Translations under genes and position numbers: made by a program
Part shown: one piece after another, positions 9,278 through 18,048 of the stretch
Numbering within the stretch: the stretch's first letter is position 1
How the letters are laid out: each line of letters begins with the position of its first letter
Assembly: GCF_028683095.1 (NCBI RefSeq)
Contig: NZ_JAJUBC010000016.1
Coordinates: forward strand, 55,976 to 119,975
Origin: Enterovibrio gelatinilyticus
GTDB taxonomy: Bacteria > Pseudomonadota > Gammaproteobacteria > Enterobacterales > Vibrionaceae
DNA: 64,000 nt
Direction of reading: 5' to 3'
The notes under the pieces: generated by a model
The model's database searches: none
The model's input: only the letters and a program-made list of their open reading frames with translations
What the model was told of the DNA's origin: nothing

Positions 9278-10072
9278 TGTATTCAAGAGCGGGACACTGA
9301 AACAGTGACTACTTTCTTCGGACAACGAGTAAATATCACCAACTATCAACCAGTAAAATTGGGCTTTAGCAGCAAAGATCAACGTGTGTTAGCTGGCTTA
9401 GAATTTACTACGTGGGTAGATATTGATATGCATCTAGAGCAGCACTGGCCGCCCCTTGAGTGTGAACAAAGAAAACCTATTTGCTTTATTGATACCGAAG
9501 AATTGCCAACGCATTGCCAGTTACTACACCGAAAACATCAGCGGTACCCAACTCGACCGCCCAGAGCTAAATCGCCTACTCACTGACACACAGGCAAACG
9601 ACATCCTGCTTGTTGAGCAAATCGACCGCCTGACCCGCCTTAACGACCACGACTGGAAACAGCTCAAGCGCATGATTGAGGAAAAAGGCATACGCATTGT
9701 CAGCATGGATGTACCAACCAGCTGGCAGGCACTCGACAATAACGCACTCACCCACAATGATCCCATCATCAAGGCCGTGATCGATGCCATCAACAACATG
9801 CTGATAGAGCTGATGGCTGCCATGGCCAGAAAAGATTACGAAACAAGAAGAGAACGACAGCGCCAGAGCATACAAACCGCCAAGGCCGCCGGAAAGTACA
9901 AAGGCAAGCAAGCCGACACCGAACGACACCAGAAAGTGAGAATCTTTAGAGAGAAAGGCCTCAGCCTGAGAGAAATAGCAGAAGCGACCGGCTATAGCCG
10001 ATCGCAGGTTTGTAGGATTTTAAAGGTTTAAACCAACAAAGTTAGTACTACCTAGAACCAATCTTGAATACA
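9278..10072. repeat. 11-bp inverted repeats flanking the recombinase remnant
   Basis: TGTATTCAAGA at 9278-9288 and its exact complement TCTTGAATACA at 10062-10072 enclose the serine recombinase frame. They could be arms of a former site-specific or transposable unit, or coincidental. Confidence 0.35.
9456..10031 (+). pseudogene. Serine recombinase (resolvase/invertase), N-terminus missing
   Basis: From about 9495 the frame encodes typical resolvase sequence: ENISGTQLDRPELNRLL, ILLVEQIDRLTRL, the long E helix and a C-terminal helix-turn-helix (LSLREIAEATGYSRSQVCRI). The expected start, with the catalytic serine motif YxRVSTxxQ, is absent in all frames upstream; the preceding codons are unrelated. 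It therefore cannot catalyse strand exchange. The DNA-binding domain could still be expressed. The upstream overlapping frame from 9305 is not recognisable. Confidence 0.8.
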
Positions 10073-10183
10073 GTCTTTGAATAAATCCCACATATTTGTT
10101 TGGGCAAACAGTTCAAATAAAGATCGAGCTGAAAAATTGATAAAAATAGCACGCAGCACGTTAAGCCAACTCTGACGTTTCAT
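10052..10183 (-). CDS. Candidate 43-residue small protein
   Basis: ATG at 10183 is preceded by AAGGAG at ideal spacing and the frame ends at TAG 10052-10054. The product is rich in aromatic and hydrophobic residues (for example NVLRAIFINF and SLFELFAQTNMWDLF) with a basic start MKRQSW, so an amphipathic or membrane-associated peptide is likely. It lies downstream of and convergent with the recombinase remnant. Not recognised; a toxin-like peptide is one speculation without direct support. Confidence 0.5.
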   Translation of the reverse strand: MKRQSWLNVLRAIFINFSARSLFELFAQTNMWDLFKDCIQDWF

Positions 10184-10582
10184 ACGTCTCCTTAAAAAGT
10201 TTTTTGCGTTTAAACTCCCCGAGATCTAAAATCGACTTGAACGTTACGAAATCTGTCTCTCAGGGATGGTTTCTTAACATGACGACTCTTGGTTGCCGCC
10301 AAGGTCGTCACTCTCACTTTCCTGTCTTATGCCCTAATTTATTCCTCCAAAACTGACTAATACCCCTTACTAAATCGTTTAGCAGCCGTTATCAAATGGC
10401 TTGTAACAAGACCTTTCAGGTACGACTAGCTAATGGAGCAGATCAAACCACTATATCGTGTGATCTTCAAGGCTTGACAATTGTCTCTATGAATTTTCTT
10501 CTTCTATTCACCTCACCTTGCTTGAACCCCCAGCCCTTGCACCGTATCCTTGCCGCTCATCCATTCTTGTCGAAACATCACT
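10184..10582. other. Intergenic stretch before rlmA
   Basis: No gene seen apart from the 5' side of the small minus-strand ORF. It holds an imperfect hairpin: TGACGAC (10280-10286) pairs with GTCGTCA (10304-10310), with inner TTGG/CCAA, and no T run. Probably contains promoters for rlmA and for the 43-codon gene, but no convincing box pair was identified. Confidence 0.4.
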
Positions 10583-11398
10583 ATGTCATCTTATCTTTGC
10601 CCACTGTGTCAGCTTCCGCTTAAGCGCATTGAGCGCACTTACAAATGCACCAATAACCACCAGTTTGATGTGGCGAAAGAAGGGTATGTGAACCTTCTTC
10701 CGGTTCAGCATAAGCGTTCAAAAGATCCCGGTGATAACAAAGAAATGATGCTGGCTCGTCGTCAGTTTCTTAACGGCGGTCACTACCAGCCAATGCGCGA
10801 TGCGGTGTGTGAGTTGCTTTCTGACTTACTAGCCGAACAGTCATACACCCAGCTTTTGGACATAGGTTGTGGCGAAGGGTATTACACCAGCCATTTTGCG
10901 CAGGCATTGCCTGTCACCAAGGTGCTTGGCCTCGACATATCCAAAGTCATGATCCGTCATGCCGCCAAACGCTATTCAGACTGCGAATTTCTTGTGGCAT
11001 CAAGCCAGCGCCTTCCCTTCTCCGATAACCAGCTAAACGCTGTCGTGCGCATCTATGCGCCATGTAATGGTGAAGAATTGCAACGCACCGTCAAAGACAA
11101 CGGCGTGGTCGTCACCGTGACACCTGGGCCTCGCCACTTGTATCAATTAAAGGCGGGCATTTACGACGAAGTGAAACTTCACGACGTGCCTGTCGAAGCG
11201 CTTCCGGGCTTCGAATTGGAGACGGAAACCAGCGTCGCTTATCCCATGACACTAAACAGTGAAGATGCGACCACATTGCTTCAAATGACGCCGTTTGCAT
11301 GGCGAGCACCTGACGCGTTGTGGCAGACATTAAAAGAGACTGAGCAGTTTGACTGTGAAGCGGATTTCACCCTGCGCGTTTATCGCAAGAAAGCCTAA
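10583..11398 (+). CDS. rlmA: 23S rRNA (guanine-745-N1)-methyltransferase
   Basis: 271 residues, aligning with E. coli RlmA (RrmA). An N-terminal zinc finger (CPLCQ...C...H, residues 5-27) is followed by a Rossmann methyltransferase domain with motif I DIGCGEGYY and the family signature EGYVNLLPVQHKRS. Methylates G745 in helix 35 of 23S rRNA from SAM. Start at ATG 10583 (MSSYLCPLC) by alignment; the ribosome site is weak. Confidence 0.93.
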   Translation: MSSYLCPLCQLPLKRIERTYKCTNNHQFDVAKEGYVNLLPVQHKRSKDPGDNKEMMLARRQFLNGGHYQPMRDAVCELLSDLLAEQSYTQLLDIGCGEGYYTSHFAQALPVTKVLGLDISKVMIRHAAKRYSDCEFLVASSQRLPFSDNQLNAVVRIYAPCNGEELQRTVKDNGVVVTVTPGPRHLYQLKAGIYDEVKLHDVPVEALPGFELETETSVAYPMTLNSEDATTLLQMTPFAWRAPDALWQTLKETEQFDCEADFTLRVYRKKA

Positions 11399-11492
11399 AA
11401 AGCAGAAAAATGCGGGTATAACGCAACAAAGCAATCATCCACATTTTCGGTCATACTGGTGCGTATCTCCTGATATTCAAGGTCATGAATTC

Positions 11493-12449
11493 ATGTCGAT
11501 ACGCGCATTCTCCACAGCATTCATTCTCGCGACGCTTTTAGGTTGCACTCACCCGCTTACGCCGAAAGAAACACCCGCCCCCACAGGCACACTTTACGAC
11601 TACCAAATCGAGTCCTCCAATGGTGTTCCTTATTCGCTCAACGAACTCGCCAATGCACTGAGTGACGCTGACGTCATATTGGTAGGAGAATGGCACACAC
11701 ACCCCGGTATTCACTTATTCCAAGCGCAGTTGCTTGCCACCCTCTCAGCGCGTTACCCCGCCACAGCACTCTCTATGGAGCAATTTTCACGACCAGACCA
11801 AAGCGTGATAGATGGTTACCTTCAAGGTGATTTTGGGGAGAGCGTACTGTTGGGAAAAAGCGAGAAATGGCCAAACTACGCCAGTGATTATCGCCCCTTG
11901 ATTGAAATCGCCAAGACCAATGCGCTGCCTGTTATCGCAGCAAATACCACACAAGAGATCGTCCGTTGTCTTGCCGCTAAGGGTGAAGGCTACCTTGATA
12001 CATTGCCAGAGGAAAAGCGACGTCACGTCGCGAACAGGCTATCGAGTGAGGCCTCCCCCTACAAAGAAAAGTTCTTGTCTGTAATGTTCCACGGCGATGA
12101 AGAGAAAACCAATAACCAGTATTTGGCGCAAATCGCGTGGGATGACACCATGGCAGAAAGCATGGTTGCGTTTTTAGCAGAAAATCCGAATGACAAAGTG
12201 ATGCACATTGCGGGCGCGTTTCATGTCGAAAATGGTTTAGGCATTGCCAGCCGCATGTTGGCGCGAAACCCCAACCTCAATATCGCCATCATTTCACCGC
12301 AAACCCAAGATGCGCCGCTGCCAAACGACGTTAAGGATTATCGATTAATCGTGAACCCTCTTCCCGAGCAATGGTTATCAGAAGAGGAGATGAATGCTGC
12401 GATTGGAACCATGCGCCATAGCCGCCGGAAAGCTCCAGATTGTTCCTGA
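11493..12449 (+). CDS. ChaN-family (haem-binding) lipoprotein
   Basis: 318 residues. Signal peptide with lipobox LLGC (Cys18), so exported and lipid-anchored. The body matches the ChaN/PhuW family (DUF399), with VGEWHTHPG, the SMEQF region, and the closing IAGAFHVENGLGI histidine motif. ChaN dimers bind haem, so a role in iron/haem handling is plausible. Start at ATG 11493 is set by the signal peptide; an upstream in-frame start would run through rlmA. Lies 94 bases after rlmA, possibly cotranscribed. Confidence 0.85.
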   Translation: MSIRAFSTAFILATLLGCTHPLTPKETPAPTGTLYDYQIESSNGVPYSLNELANALSDADVILVGEWHTHPGIHLFQAQLLATLSARYPATALSMEQFSRPDQSVIDGYLQGDFGESVLLGKSEKWPNYASDYRPLIEIAKTNALPVIAANTTQEIVRCLAAKGEGYLDTLPEEKRRHVANRLSSEASPYKEKFLSVMFHGDEEKTNNQYLAQIAWDDTMAESMVAFLAENPNDKVMHIAGAFHVENGLGIASRMLARNPNLNIAIISPQTQDAPLPNDVKDYRLIVNPLPEQWLSEEEMNAAIGTMRHSRRKAPDCS

Positions 12450-12490
12450 TTCAAGGCTCAAGGCTCAAGGTAAATAAAAACGTTCAGCCA

Positions 12491-14062
12491 CTACAATTTC
12501 TCGATGTTTTTGAGGCTATGAGCCGCCTTGCCCAACACCGCTCTTTGATGCTCATCTGATTTCTTATTCCAATTCGCATACACCATTTTGGTTCTGGGGT
12601 TACCCCCAAAATCGTCTTGGTGTTTATCCATAAAATGCCAATACAGTGAGTTCAACGGGCAGGCATCATCTTCGGTGGTTTTCGTGACCTTATAGTGGCA
12701 GTTCGTGCAGTAATCGCTCATTTTCTTCACATAGTTGCCACTTGCTGCATAGGCTTTTGAGCCAACAATGCCGCCATCGGCAAACTGGCTCATGCCGCGT
12801 GTGTTGGGCAATTCCACCCATTCGATCGCATCGATATAAATCCCGAGATACCACTCATCCACTTGCTCAGGGGCAATGCCCGAAATCAGGCAAAAGTTAC
12901 CTGTGATCATTAAGCGCTGAATATGATGGGCATACGCATAATCGAGTGACTGCTCAATCGCATGTTTCATGCAGGCCATCTTGGTGTTGCCCGTCCAAAA
13001 CCATGACGGTAAATCACGCGTCGCAGACAAACTATTGAGATTGGCGTAGTCGGGCATGTTCGCCCAATAGATGCCACGAATGAATTCGCGCCAACCGATG
13101 ATTTGCCGCACAAAGCCTTCCACCTGCGCCAAGCTAATGTCATTAGGTCGTGTTTGGTAATGGTAAACCGCCATCTCCACCACATGCTGTGGGCTGAGTA
13201 TTTTGCTGTTAAGGGCGAAGGACAACCTTGAGTGATACAAACTCCATTGTTTGCGCTGGCCTTCTTCATCGGCCAGCCCTGTCATCGCATCTTGGAAGCG
13301 TCCAAAGTTGGGTAAGCAATACTGGCAGAAGAAAGCCAGTAACGCCTTCGCTTGCGTGCGTGTTGTCGGCCATAGCAGGTTTGAGTCAGGCTTTCCGATC
13401 ACCTTGATGTTGTGGCGTTCGATACGCGCGAGAATGTCAGTGACATCATGACCAAACAGCAGTGGTTCTGGTACATCGTCGATGTCTTTCGCTTTGAGTT
13501 TGTTTCGATTGTCAGCATCGTAGTTCCATTGTCCGCCTTCAGGTTTTTCGCCGTCCATCAACACATTGAAGCGCACACGCATCTTGCGGTAGAAGGCTTC
13601 CATACGGTGTCGCTTACCTTGTTTAAAGTCGCGGGGAAGTTCTTGGTCAGAAAGGTAGAAATGCTCTGACTCAACCACATTGGAAGCAATAGACAACGAG
13701 GATGCAAATACCGACAGTTGTTCCCTCAGACGATACTCATCCGGCAATTGGTATTCGAATGCACTCACGCCATGTTGCTCGATAAGTTGGGTCAGCAAAG
13801 CAGGTAAATCCGAAAACGGCGCGGTGTCGTCCAAGGTGAGGTGCAAGACTCTGTGCCCTGCGTGTTGCAATGCCTGTGCGAATGCAGACATGGCGGCGAA
13901 AAAGGCACAGACCTTTTGTACATGATGAGGCACATAGCTGGCTTCTTGGTGAAGCTCGGCGATGACATACAAGGTGCTGTCATCCTGCTCGCGAAACCAA
14001 GAATGGCTGGCATTGAGTTGGTCACCCAAAATCAAACGCAATCGAGCGGCTTTCGTTGTCAT
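12491..14062 (-). CDS. Fe-S cluster photolyase/cryptochrome (deoxyribodipyrimidine photolyase-related)
   Basis: 523 residues. Matches the FeS-BCP / PhrB class of photolyases, whose studied members repair (6-4) photoproducts with FAD and a lumazine antenna. N-terminal LRLILGDQLN is the family start; the four iron-sulfur cysteines are visible in NFCLISG, YCTNCHY and DACPLN. Start set at ATG 14062, ten bases after the DUF2256 stop, which supports coupling of the two genes; an upstream in-frame start would overlap DUF2256. Confidence 0.9.
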   Translation of the reverse strand: MTTKAARLRLILGDQLNASHSWFREQDDSTLYVIAELHQEASYVPHHVQKVCAFFAAMSAFAQALQHAGHRVLHLTLDDTAPFSDLPALLTQLIEQHGVSAFEYQLPDEYRLREQLSVFASSLSIASNVVESEHFYLSDQELPRDFKQGKRHRMEAFYRKMRVRFNVLMDGEKPEGGQWNYDADNRNKLKAKDIDDVPEPLLFGHDVTDILARIERHNIKVIGKPDSNLLWPTTRTQAKALLAFFCQYCLPNFGRFQDAMTGLADEEGQRKQWSLYHSRLSFALNSKILSPQHVVEMAVYHYQTRPNDISLAQVEGFVRQIIGWREFIRGIYWANMPDYANLNSLSATRDLPSWFWTGNTKMACMKHAIEQSLDYAYAHHIQRLMITGNFCLISGIAPEQVDEWYLGIYIDAIEWVELPNTRGMSQFADGGIVGSKAYAASGNYVKKMSDYCTNCHYKVTKTTEDDACPLNSLYWHFMDKHQDDFGGNPRTKMVYANWNKKSDEHQRAVLGKAAHSLKNIEKL

Positions 14063-14072
14063 TTTTATCTCG

Positions 14073-14237
14073 CTAGCTAGGATTTTTTTGCTGACTGGAT
14101 TTCTTTGGAGTTCGGCTTCCCGCACATCGCTTCGAGCAATACTTCACTTCGTCCCACACGCGCTCCCACTTCTTGCGCCACGTAAAAGGGCGTTGGCACA
14201 CCGCACAGGTTTTCTTTGGTACGTCCGGCTTCTTCAT
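14073..14237 (-). CDS. DUF2256 zinc-ribbon-like small protein
   Basis: 54 residues from ATG 14237 to TAG 14073-14075, in a different frame from a longer overlapping ORF that is spurious. Clear family signature: [16 protein letters not shown] followed by [11 protein letters not shown], giving two CxxC/CxxxC pairs likely to bind zinc. AAGG precedes the start. DUF2256 genes are commonly found next to photolyases; here it lies between the class I photolyase and the Fe-S photolyase, all on one strand. Function unknown; possibly DNA-binding or an assembly partner. Confidence 0.88.
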   Translation of the reverse strand: MKKPDVPKKTCAVCQRPFTWRKKWERVWDEVKYCSKRCAGSRTPKKSSQQKNPS

Positions 14238-14283
14238 TCAGCCTTCTTGATTCAGTATTCTTCACTCAGTGTGCGCCAATCTT

Positions 14284-15738
14284 TTAATCTGGCCTTACAT
14301 GTCGTTTGAGTAATCGATGCGCTTCTTGCTGAACATCCGGCAGTTTGCGCCATCGCCACAGCAGCGCTTGAGCTTCTGAATAGCTTTGCTTCAAATCAAC
14401 GATAGGCTCGGGGTAGTCCGAACCAATATTCACCGCATACATCATTTGTTCCATGGGAGAGAGCTGCCACGGCGAATGCACAAGCGGAGCAGGGATTTCA
14501 GCCAGTTCAGGAAGCCATGTTTTCACAAATATCCCGTCAGGGTCTTTCTCCTCACCTTGCTTTACGGGGTTATAAATACGGATGGTATTAATGCCTGTCA
14601 CGCCAGCCTGCATTTGAAATTGGCTGTAGTGAATACCGGGCTCAAAATCGAGGAAGACACTCGCGAGATGTTTAACGCCAAGACGCCAATCAAGTGCTAG
14701 GTGATGGCACAAAAAACTCACCAGCATGGCGCGCATGCGGAAATTCAAGTAACCCGTCGCGTGCAAGCAACGCATGGAGGCATCCACCATGGGAAAACCT
14801 GTTTTACCTTCCTTCCATGCTGTCAATCGTCGCGGTGCTTCCGCCCCCGTCACCCTTGGTAATTCAAGATAGCCACGATTCACTGGTTCAAATTCCATGC
14901 TGGCTTCACTTTCAAACTTCTGGATGAAGTGACAGTGCCAATGCAAGCGGGAACTCAACGCGACCAAAGACCGCCGCCAGCCCTTCTTATTCCAATTCCC
15001 CAGCACAATTTGATACACCTGACGAAGACTCAAATTACCCCACGCCAAGTAGGCGGAAACGCGTGAGCAATGGGTTTGACTTAGCGTTGGGCTAGATAGC
15101 GAGTAAGCATAGTCTTTCCCTCGGCCTTCAAAAAAACCGTTGAGCATTTGCCACGCGGCCTGCTCGCCACCGTGTTGAAAACATCCGGCATGCTCACCGG
15201 GCTTAACGTAGTTCGCAATTTGGGCTGGTAGGACTTCCGGTTCAACAGACGCCCAATGCACACATTGGATATCGCAGTTCGCCTGCGGGGCACGCATCAC
15301 TTTTTGCCAATGTTTGTCCCATGTTTGCCTATTCGTAAGGCCGCGGATGACCGCGCCGAATGGGGTTTCATTCCACACGACCGAGTGCTGCTCACACCAC
15401 GATTTAACGGAGATATCTCGCTCGAAAGTGTTATTGAGCCCCACTTCTTGATGTGAGAAAAGGTGAGCGATACCAAATGTTTGGTGGATAGTGCTCAGGG
15501 TATCTACTGCGTCTCGGTGAGAGACCAACATCGCCCCTTGGGGCAGGCGTGCTTGCATGTCTTGCAGGGATTGACCAACGAACCGCCAATGACGTTCATC
15601 GTAATGAGGGTCATCAATCAGCATGGGTTCAAAGCTATACATCAAGAGTACAGGCAACCCAGATTGCGCTGCTCGTAGCAAGGGTTCGTGATCAGTAAGT
15701 CGTAAATCTCGCTTTAACCAAACAACAGAAATCGCCAC
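14284..15738 (-). CDS. Photolyase/cryptochrome of the class I type
   Basis: 484 residues. N-terminal antenna domain (AISVVWLKRDLRLTDHEPL) and C-terminal FAD-binding domain with RLHWHCHFIQKFE, TGFPMVDASMRCLHATGYL, NFRMRAML and INTIRIYNPVKQ. Likely a blue-light DNA repair enzyme for cyclobutane dimers or a related cryptochrome; the subgroup cannot be settled by eye. Start chosen as GTG 15738, perfectly placed behind AAGGAGCGCGA; the longer in-frame start upstream has no ribosome site. First gene of the light-repair run of three. Confidence 0.88.
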   Translation of the reverse strand: MAISVVWLKRDLRLTDHEPLLRAAQSGLPVLLMYSFEPMLIDDPHYDERHWRFVGQSLQDMQARLPQGAMLVSHRDAVDTLSTIHQTFGIAHLFSHQEVGLNNTFERDISVKSWCEQHSVVWNETPFGAVIRGLTNRQTWDKHWQKVMRAPQANCDIQCVHWASVEPEVLPAQIANYVKPGEHAGCFQHGGEQAAWQMLNGFFEGRGKDYAYSLSSPTLSQTHCSRVSAYLAWGNLSLRQVYQIVLGNWNKKGWRRSLVALSSRLHWHCHFIQKFESEASMEFEPVNRGYLELPRVTGAEAPRRLTAWKEGKTGFPMVDASMRCLHATGYLNFRMRAMLVSFLCHHLALDWRLGVKHLASVFLDFEPGIHYSQFQMQAGVTGINTIRIYNPVKQGEEKDPDGIFVKTWLPELAEIPAPLVHSPWQLSPMEQMMYAVNIGSDYPEPIVDLKQSYSEAQALLWRWRKLPDVQQEAHRLLKRHVRPD

Positions 15739-16120
15739 TCGCGCTCCTTGTTCTTTTCGTCGAAAACTTGCCAATACATCGCGTTAGAATTCCTGACATG
15801 AGCCATGGCAAGCTGACATTATGGGTGAGTATCTTTGTGACTATTGGTTCGACATCTGACGTCTTTTCTTTTGATGCTTTCTTAAAGAACCTACGAAGCG
15901 AACAAGCAATTAGATTGTTAGGGGCATAAAAGTACAGGTCTTGTCGGGTGAGTACTGCTAAGACATCGCAAAGAAATGAAACGCGTAGGTAAACGAGAAT
16001 GCAAACCATGTATTACTATTTAGACGAGCTACCAATCGTGGCAAGTAATGATGGGCAATGATTGCTCGTTTGGGTGTCGAGCATTAGCATTTCGCCATAT
16101 ATCAAGATACGGAGATCGAC
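15739..16120. other. Divergent intergenic region, photolyase / secreted protein
   Basis: No supported gene. It must hold the promoter of the minus-strand photolyase cluster and that of the plus-strand secreted protein. A long minus-strand frame (15692-16009) overlaps the photolyase start and shows no protein-like pattern. Confidence 0.5.
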
Positions 16121-17059
16121 GTGAAAACAAACATGTTAGCTTTTTTGGTTACATCAGCACTCATATCGTTCACTGCTCACGGTGAATATTCAGGAACAGC
16201 AACGGTTATCGCGGGAAGCGCTGACGTAAAAATTGAAAATTTGTTTACATGCGAAAACGGAAAGTCTCGCCCATCACCGATTGGTGAAAAACAAAGTGAT
16301 GGGAAAACGTTCGTCGTACCCGCTGACGTGCAGTACGACGAACCAAAGTTTGCCACCAATCTTTACGATCAGTGTTCAAACGTTAAACCAGACTCTCTGG
16401 CTGATGTCGATGTTTCGGCAGTACCTGTTGTTGAAGTCGATAGCGATGGCGAGATAGTGATGGGGTATATTTTTGCGGACAATTACTTCGAACTCTACAT
16501 TAATGGCACCTTAATCGGTGTTGACCCGGTGCCTTTTACGCCATTCAATTCCAACATTGTTAGCTTCAAAGTCAACAAGCCGTATGACATCGCCATCAAG
16601 GTGGTGGATTGGGAAGAAAACTCAGGACTGGGAAGCGAAAATAACCGTGGAAAGCGTTATCACGCGGGCGATGGTGGCTTAATCGCGAGCTTTACTGACG
16701 GAACAAAAACCAATGGTGATTGGTCAGCACAGACGTTTTACACGTCGCCGATTACAGATCTCAATTGTGTTGAAGAAAACGGCCAACATCGAATCACTGC
16801 GAACTGCGACACGGACGGTTATGACAGTTACGTGAAAACCTACTCGCTGCATTGGGATGTGCCAAACGGCTGGAAAACCAATGACACGTTCAAGGCTTGG
16901 CCAAAAGCCACGGAATTCACTGAAGATGACATTGGCGTAAACAACAAAAAAGCCTACATGAACTTCCAAGAGCAATTCACTGGCTCGGGTGCGGAATTCA
17001 TTTGGTCAAAGAACCTTGTTTTAGACAATCTTGTTCTATTCAGATATTCAGTGAAGTAA
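16121..17059 (+). CDS. Secreted protein of unknown function
   Basis: 312 residues with a signal peptide (MKTNMLAFLVTSALISFTAHG). The middle part (YIFADNYFELYINGTLIG, then IAIKVVDWEENSG and GDGGLIASF) resembles beta-sandwich domains of the galactose-binding type, with four cysteines in the mature chain. GTG start at 16121 is supported by GGAG six bases before. Single gene with its own terminator. Possibly an extracellular adhesin or glycan-binding protein; not established. Confidence 0.7.
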   Translation: MKTNMLAFLVTSALISFTAHGEYSGTATVIAGSADVKIENLFTCENGKSRPSPIGEKQSDGKTFVVPADVQYDEPKFATNLYDQCSNVKPDSLADVDVSAVPVVEVDSDGEIVMGYIFADNYFELYINGTLIGVDPVPFTPFNSNIVSFKVNKPYDIAIKVVDWEENSGLGSENNRGKRYHAGDGGLIASFTDGTKTNGDWSAQTFYTSPITDLNCVEENGQHRITANCDTDGYDSYVKTYSLHWDVPNGWKTNDTFKAWPKATEFTEDDIGVNNKKAYMNFQEQFTGSGAEFIWSKNLVLDNLVLFRYSVK

Positions 17060-17122
17060 CTGACAGTCAACGTTTACTCCAAACATGTAAAACCGAAGAT
17101 CTAAAACCAAACGTCAAAAATC

Positions 17123-17155
17123 AAAAAAGCGCCTTGGTCTCCCAAGGCGCTTTTT
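17123..17155. terminator. Bidirectional terminator between secreted gene and yfbV
   Basis: Stem AGCGCCTTGG / CCAAGGCGCT, loop TCTC, flanked by A6 and T5, so it can serve both convergent genes. Confidence 0.93.
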
Positions 17156-17181
17156 CGTTTACATTCATGCTAGCTGATGTG

Positions 17182-17631
17182 TTAGAACCAGCGCTCCAGT
17201 GACGATTTATCCAATTGCTTGAATGCTCGGTTTAAGGTTTGCGCAAGTTCTTTGTAGCGAGGTTGGCTTTTGATTGGCTGCATTGCGCCACCTTCACTCA
17301 CAATTTTCTCATGAAGCTCACGATACCAACCCGCCAAAGCTGGAGGCAATTGGGTGTCGCGACGTCTTCCTAACCACCACATCCCCTGCAGGGGCATACT
17401 CAATGCAAACAACGCCATGATCATTGCCTGAGGCAATCCTGCGTAGTTATTGAACGCCATTTGTATCAGCACACTGATGACCGCAACAGCAGGCATCACT
17501 TTGACAGCAAACTGTGTTGCTCTTATTACCCTATTTTCAGGGAACATGGGAGCCAACTCCTTTCGGACTGGCCATTCGGTCATATACTTCTGACCATCAC
17601 GAAAACTGTTCCACATCGATTTTTTGCTCAT
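17182..17631 (-). CDS. yfbV: YfbV (UPF0208) membrane protein
   Basis: 149 residues with two membrane segments (about 45-85). Matches E. coli Yfb[35 protein letters not shown] and the end [10 protein letters not shown]. In E. coli it has been linked to insulation of the Ter macrodomain. Start at ATG 17631 gives a ribosome site GAGAGG ten bases away; the ATG three codons earlier would sit on that site. Divergent from ackA, as in enterobacteria. Confidence 0.92.
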   Translation of the reverse strand: MSKKSMWNSFRDGQKYMTEWPVRKELAPMFPENRVIRATQFAVKVMPAVAVISVLIQMAFNNYAGLPQAMIMALFALSMPLQGMWWLGRRRDTQLPPALAGWYRELHEKIVSEGGAMQPIKSQPRYKELAQTLNRAFKQLDKSSLERWF

Positions 17632-17821
17632 ACGGCGCATACCTCTCAGCGATGTCTCTGTATTATCAGCTAAAATCCTGCCGCAACCTTTAAAATAAAG
17701 TTTAAAAACATTAATTCAAATCAATAATGACTCAAAAGTTTTTGTTATCTGCCGCAAGTATCGCTATTCTTAGCCGACCTAAATCAATTGTTGCTCGGAT
17801 TTGATTATCTCGCAACCACAG

Positions 17822-17899
17822 AAACGCCATATGGATAACCGGCAGCGCAACAAATCACCAGAAAGGTGAGCGCAGTAGGTGAGTCTGTCTGGCGTTTTT
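17822..17899 (+). ncRNA. Candidate structured RNA or attenuator upstream of ackA
   Basis: AAACGCCA (17822-17829) pairs with TGGCGTTT (17890-17897), directly followed by TT. Enclosed is a second hairpin, GCGC...TCACC-agaaa-GGTGAGCGC (about 17845-17873). A closed multi-stem ending in a T run suggests a small RNA, or a leader terminator 150 bases before ackA. I do not recognise a known riboswitch class. The rest of the yfbV-ackA gap (17632-18048) is AT-rich and should hold both promoters; no confident box pair was seen. Confidence 0.35.
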
Positions 17900-18048
17900 C
17901 GTTGCATATCAGGGACCGATGGGCGATGCATCTATTCCGCGACAAATTTTTTGCTTATTGCTTTTGTGAGAAGGTTGGTGAATTTTTTTTCAACTATCCT
18001 TCTTCGAATAGTTAACACACTCTACTTTACACGAATAGGTAGTCTCAA

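Noticed and set aside
9305..9586. 93-codon frame upstream of the recombinase remnant
   Set aside because: Does not contain the missing resolvase N-terminus and its second half is the recombinase read in the wrong frame.
14077..14265. 62-codon minus-strand frame
   Set aside because: A shifted reading of the genuine DUF2256 gene, which has the conserved cysteines in another frame.
15692..16009. 105-codon minus-strand frame upstream of the photolyase
   Set aside because: Overlaps the well-supported GTG start of the photolyase in another frame and has no family pattern.
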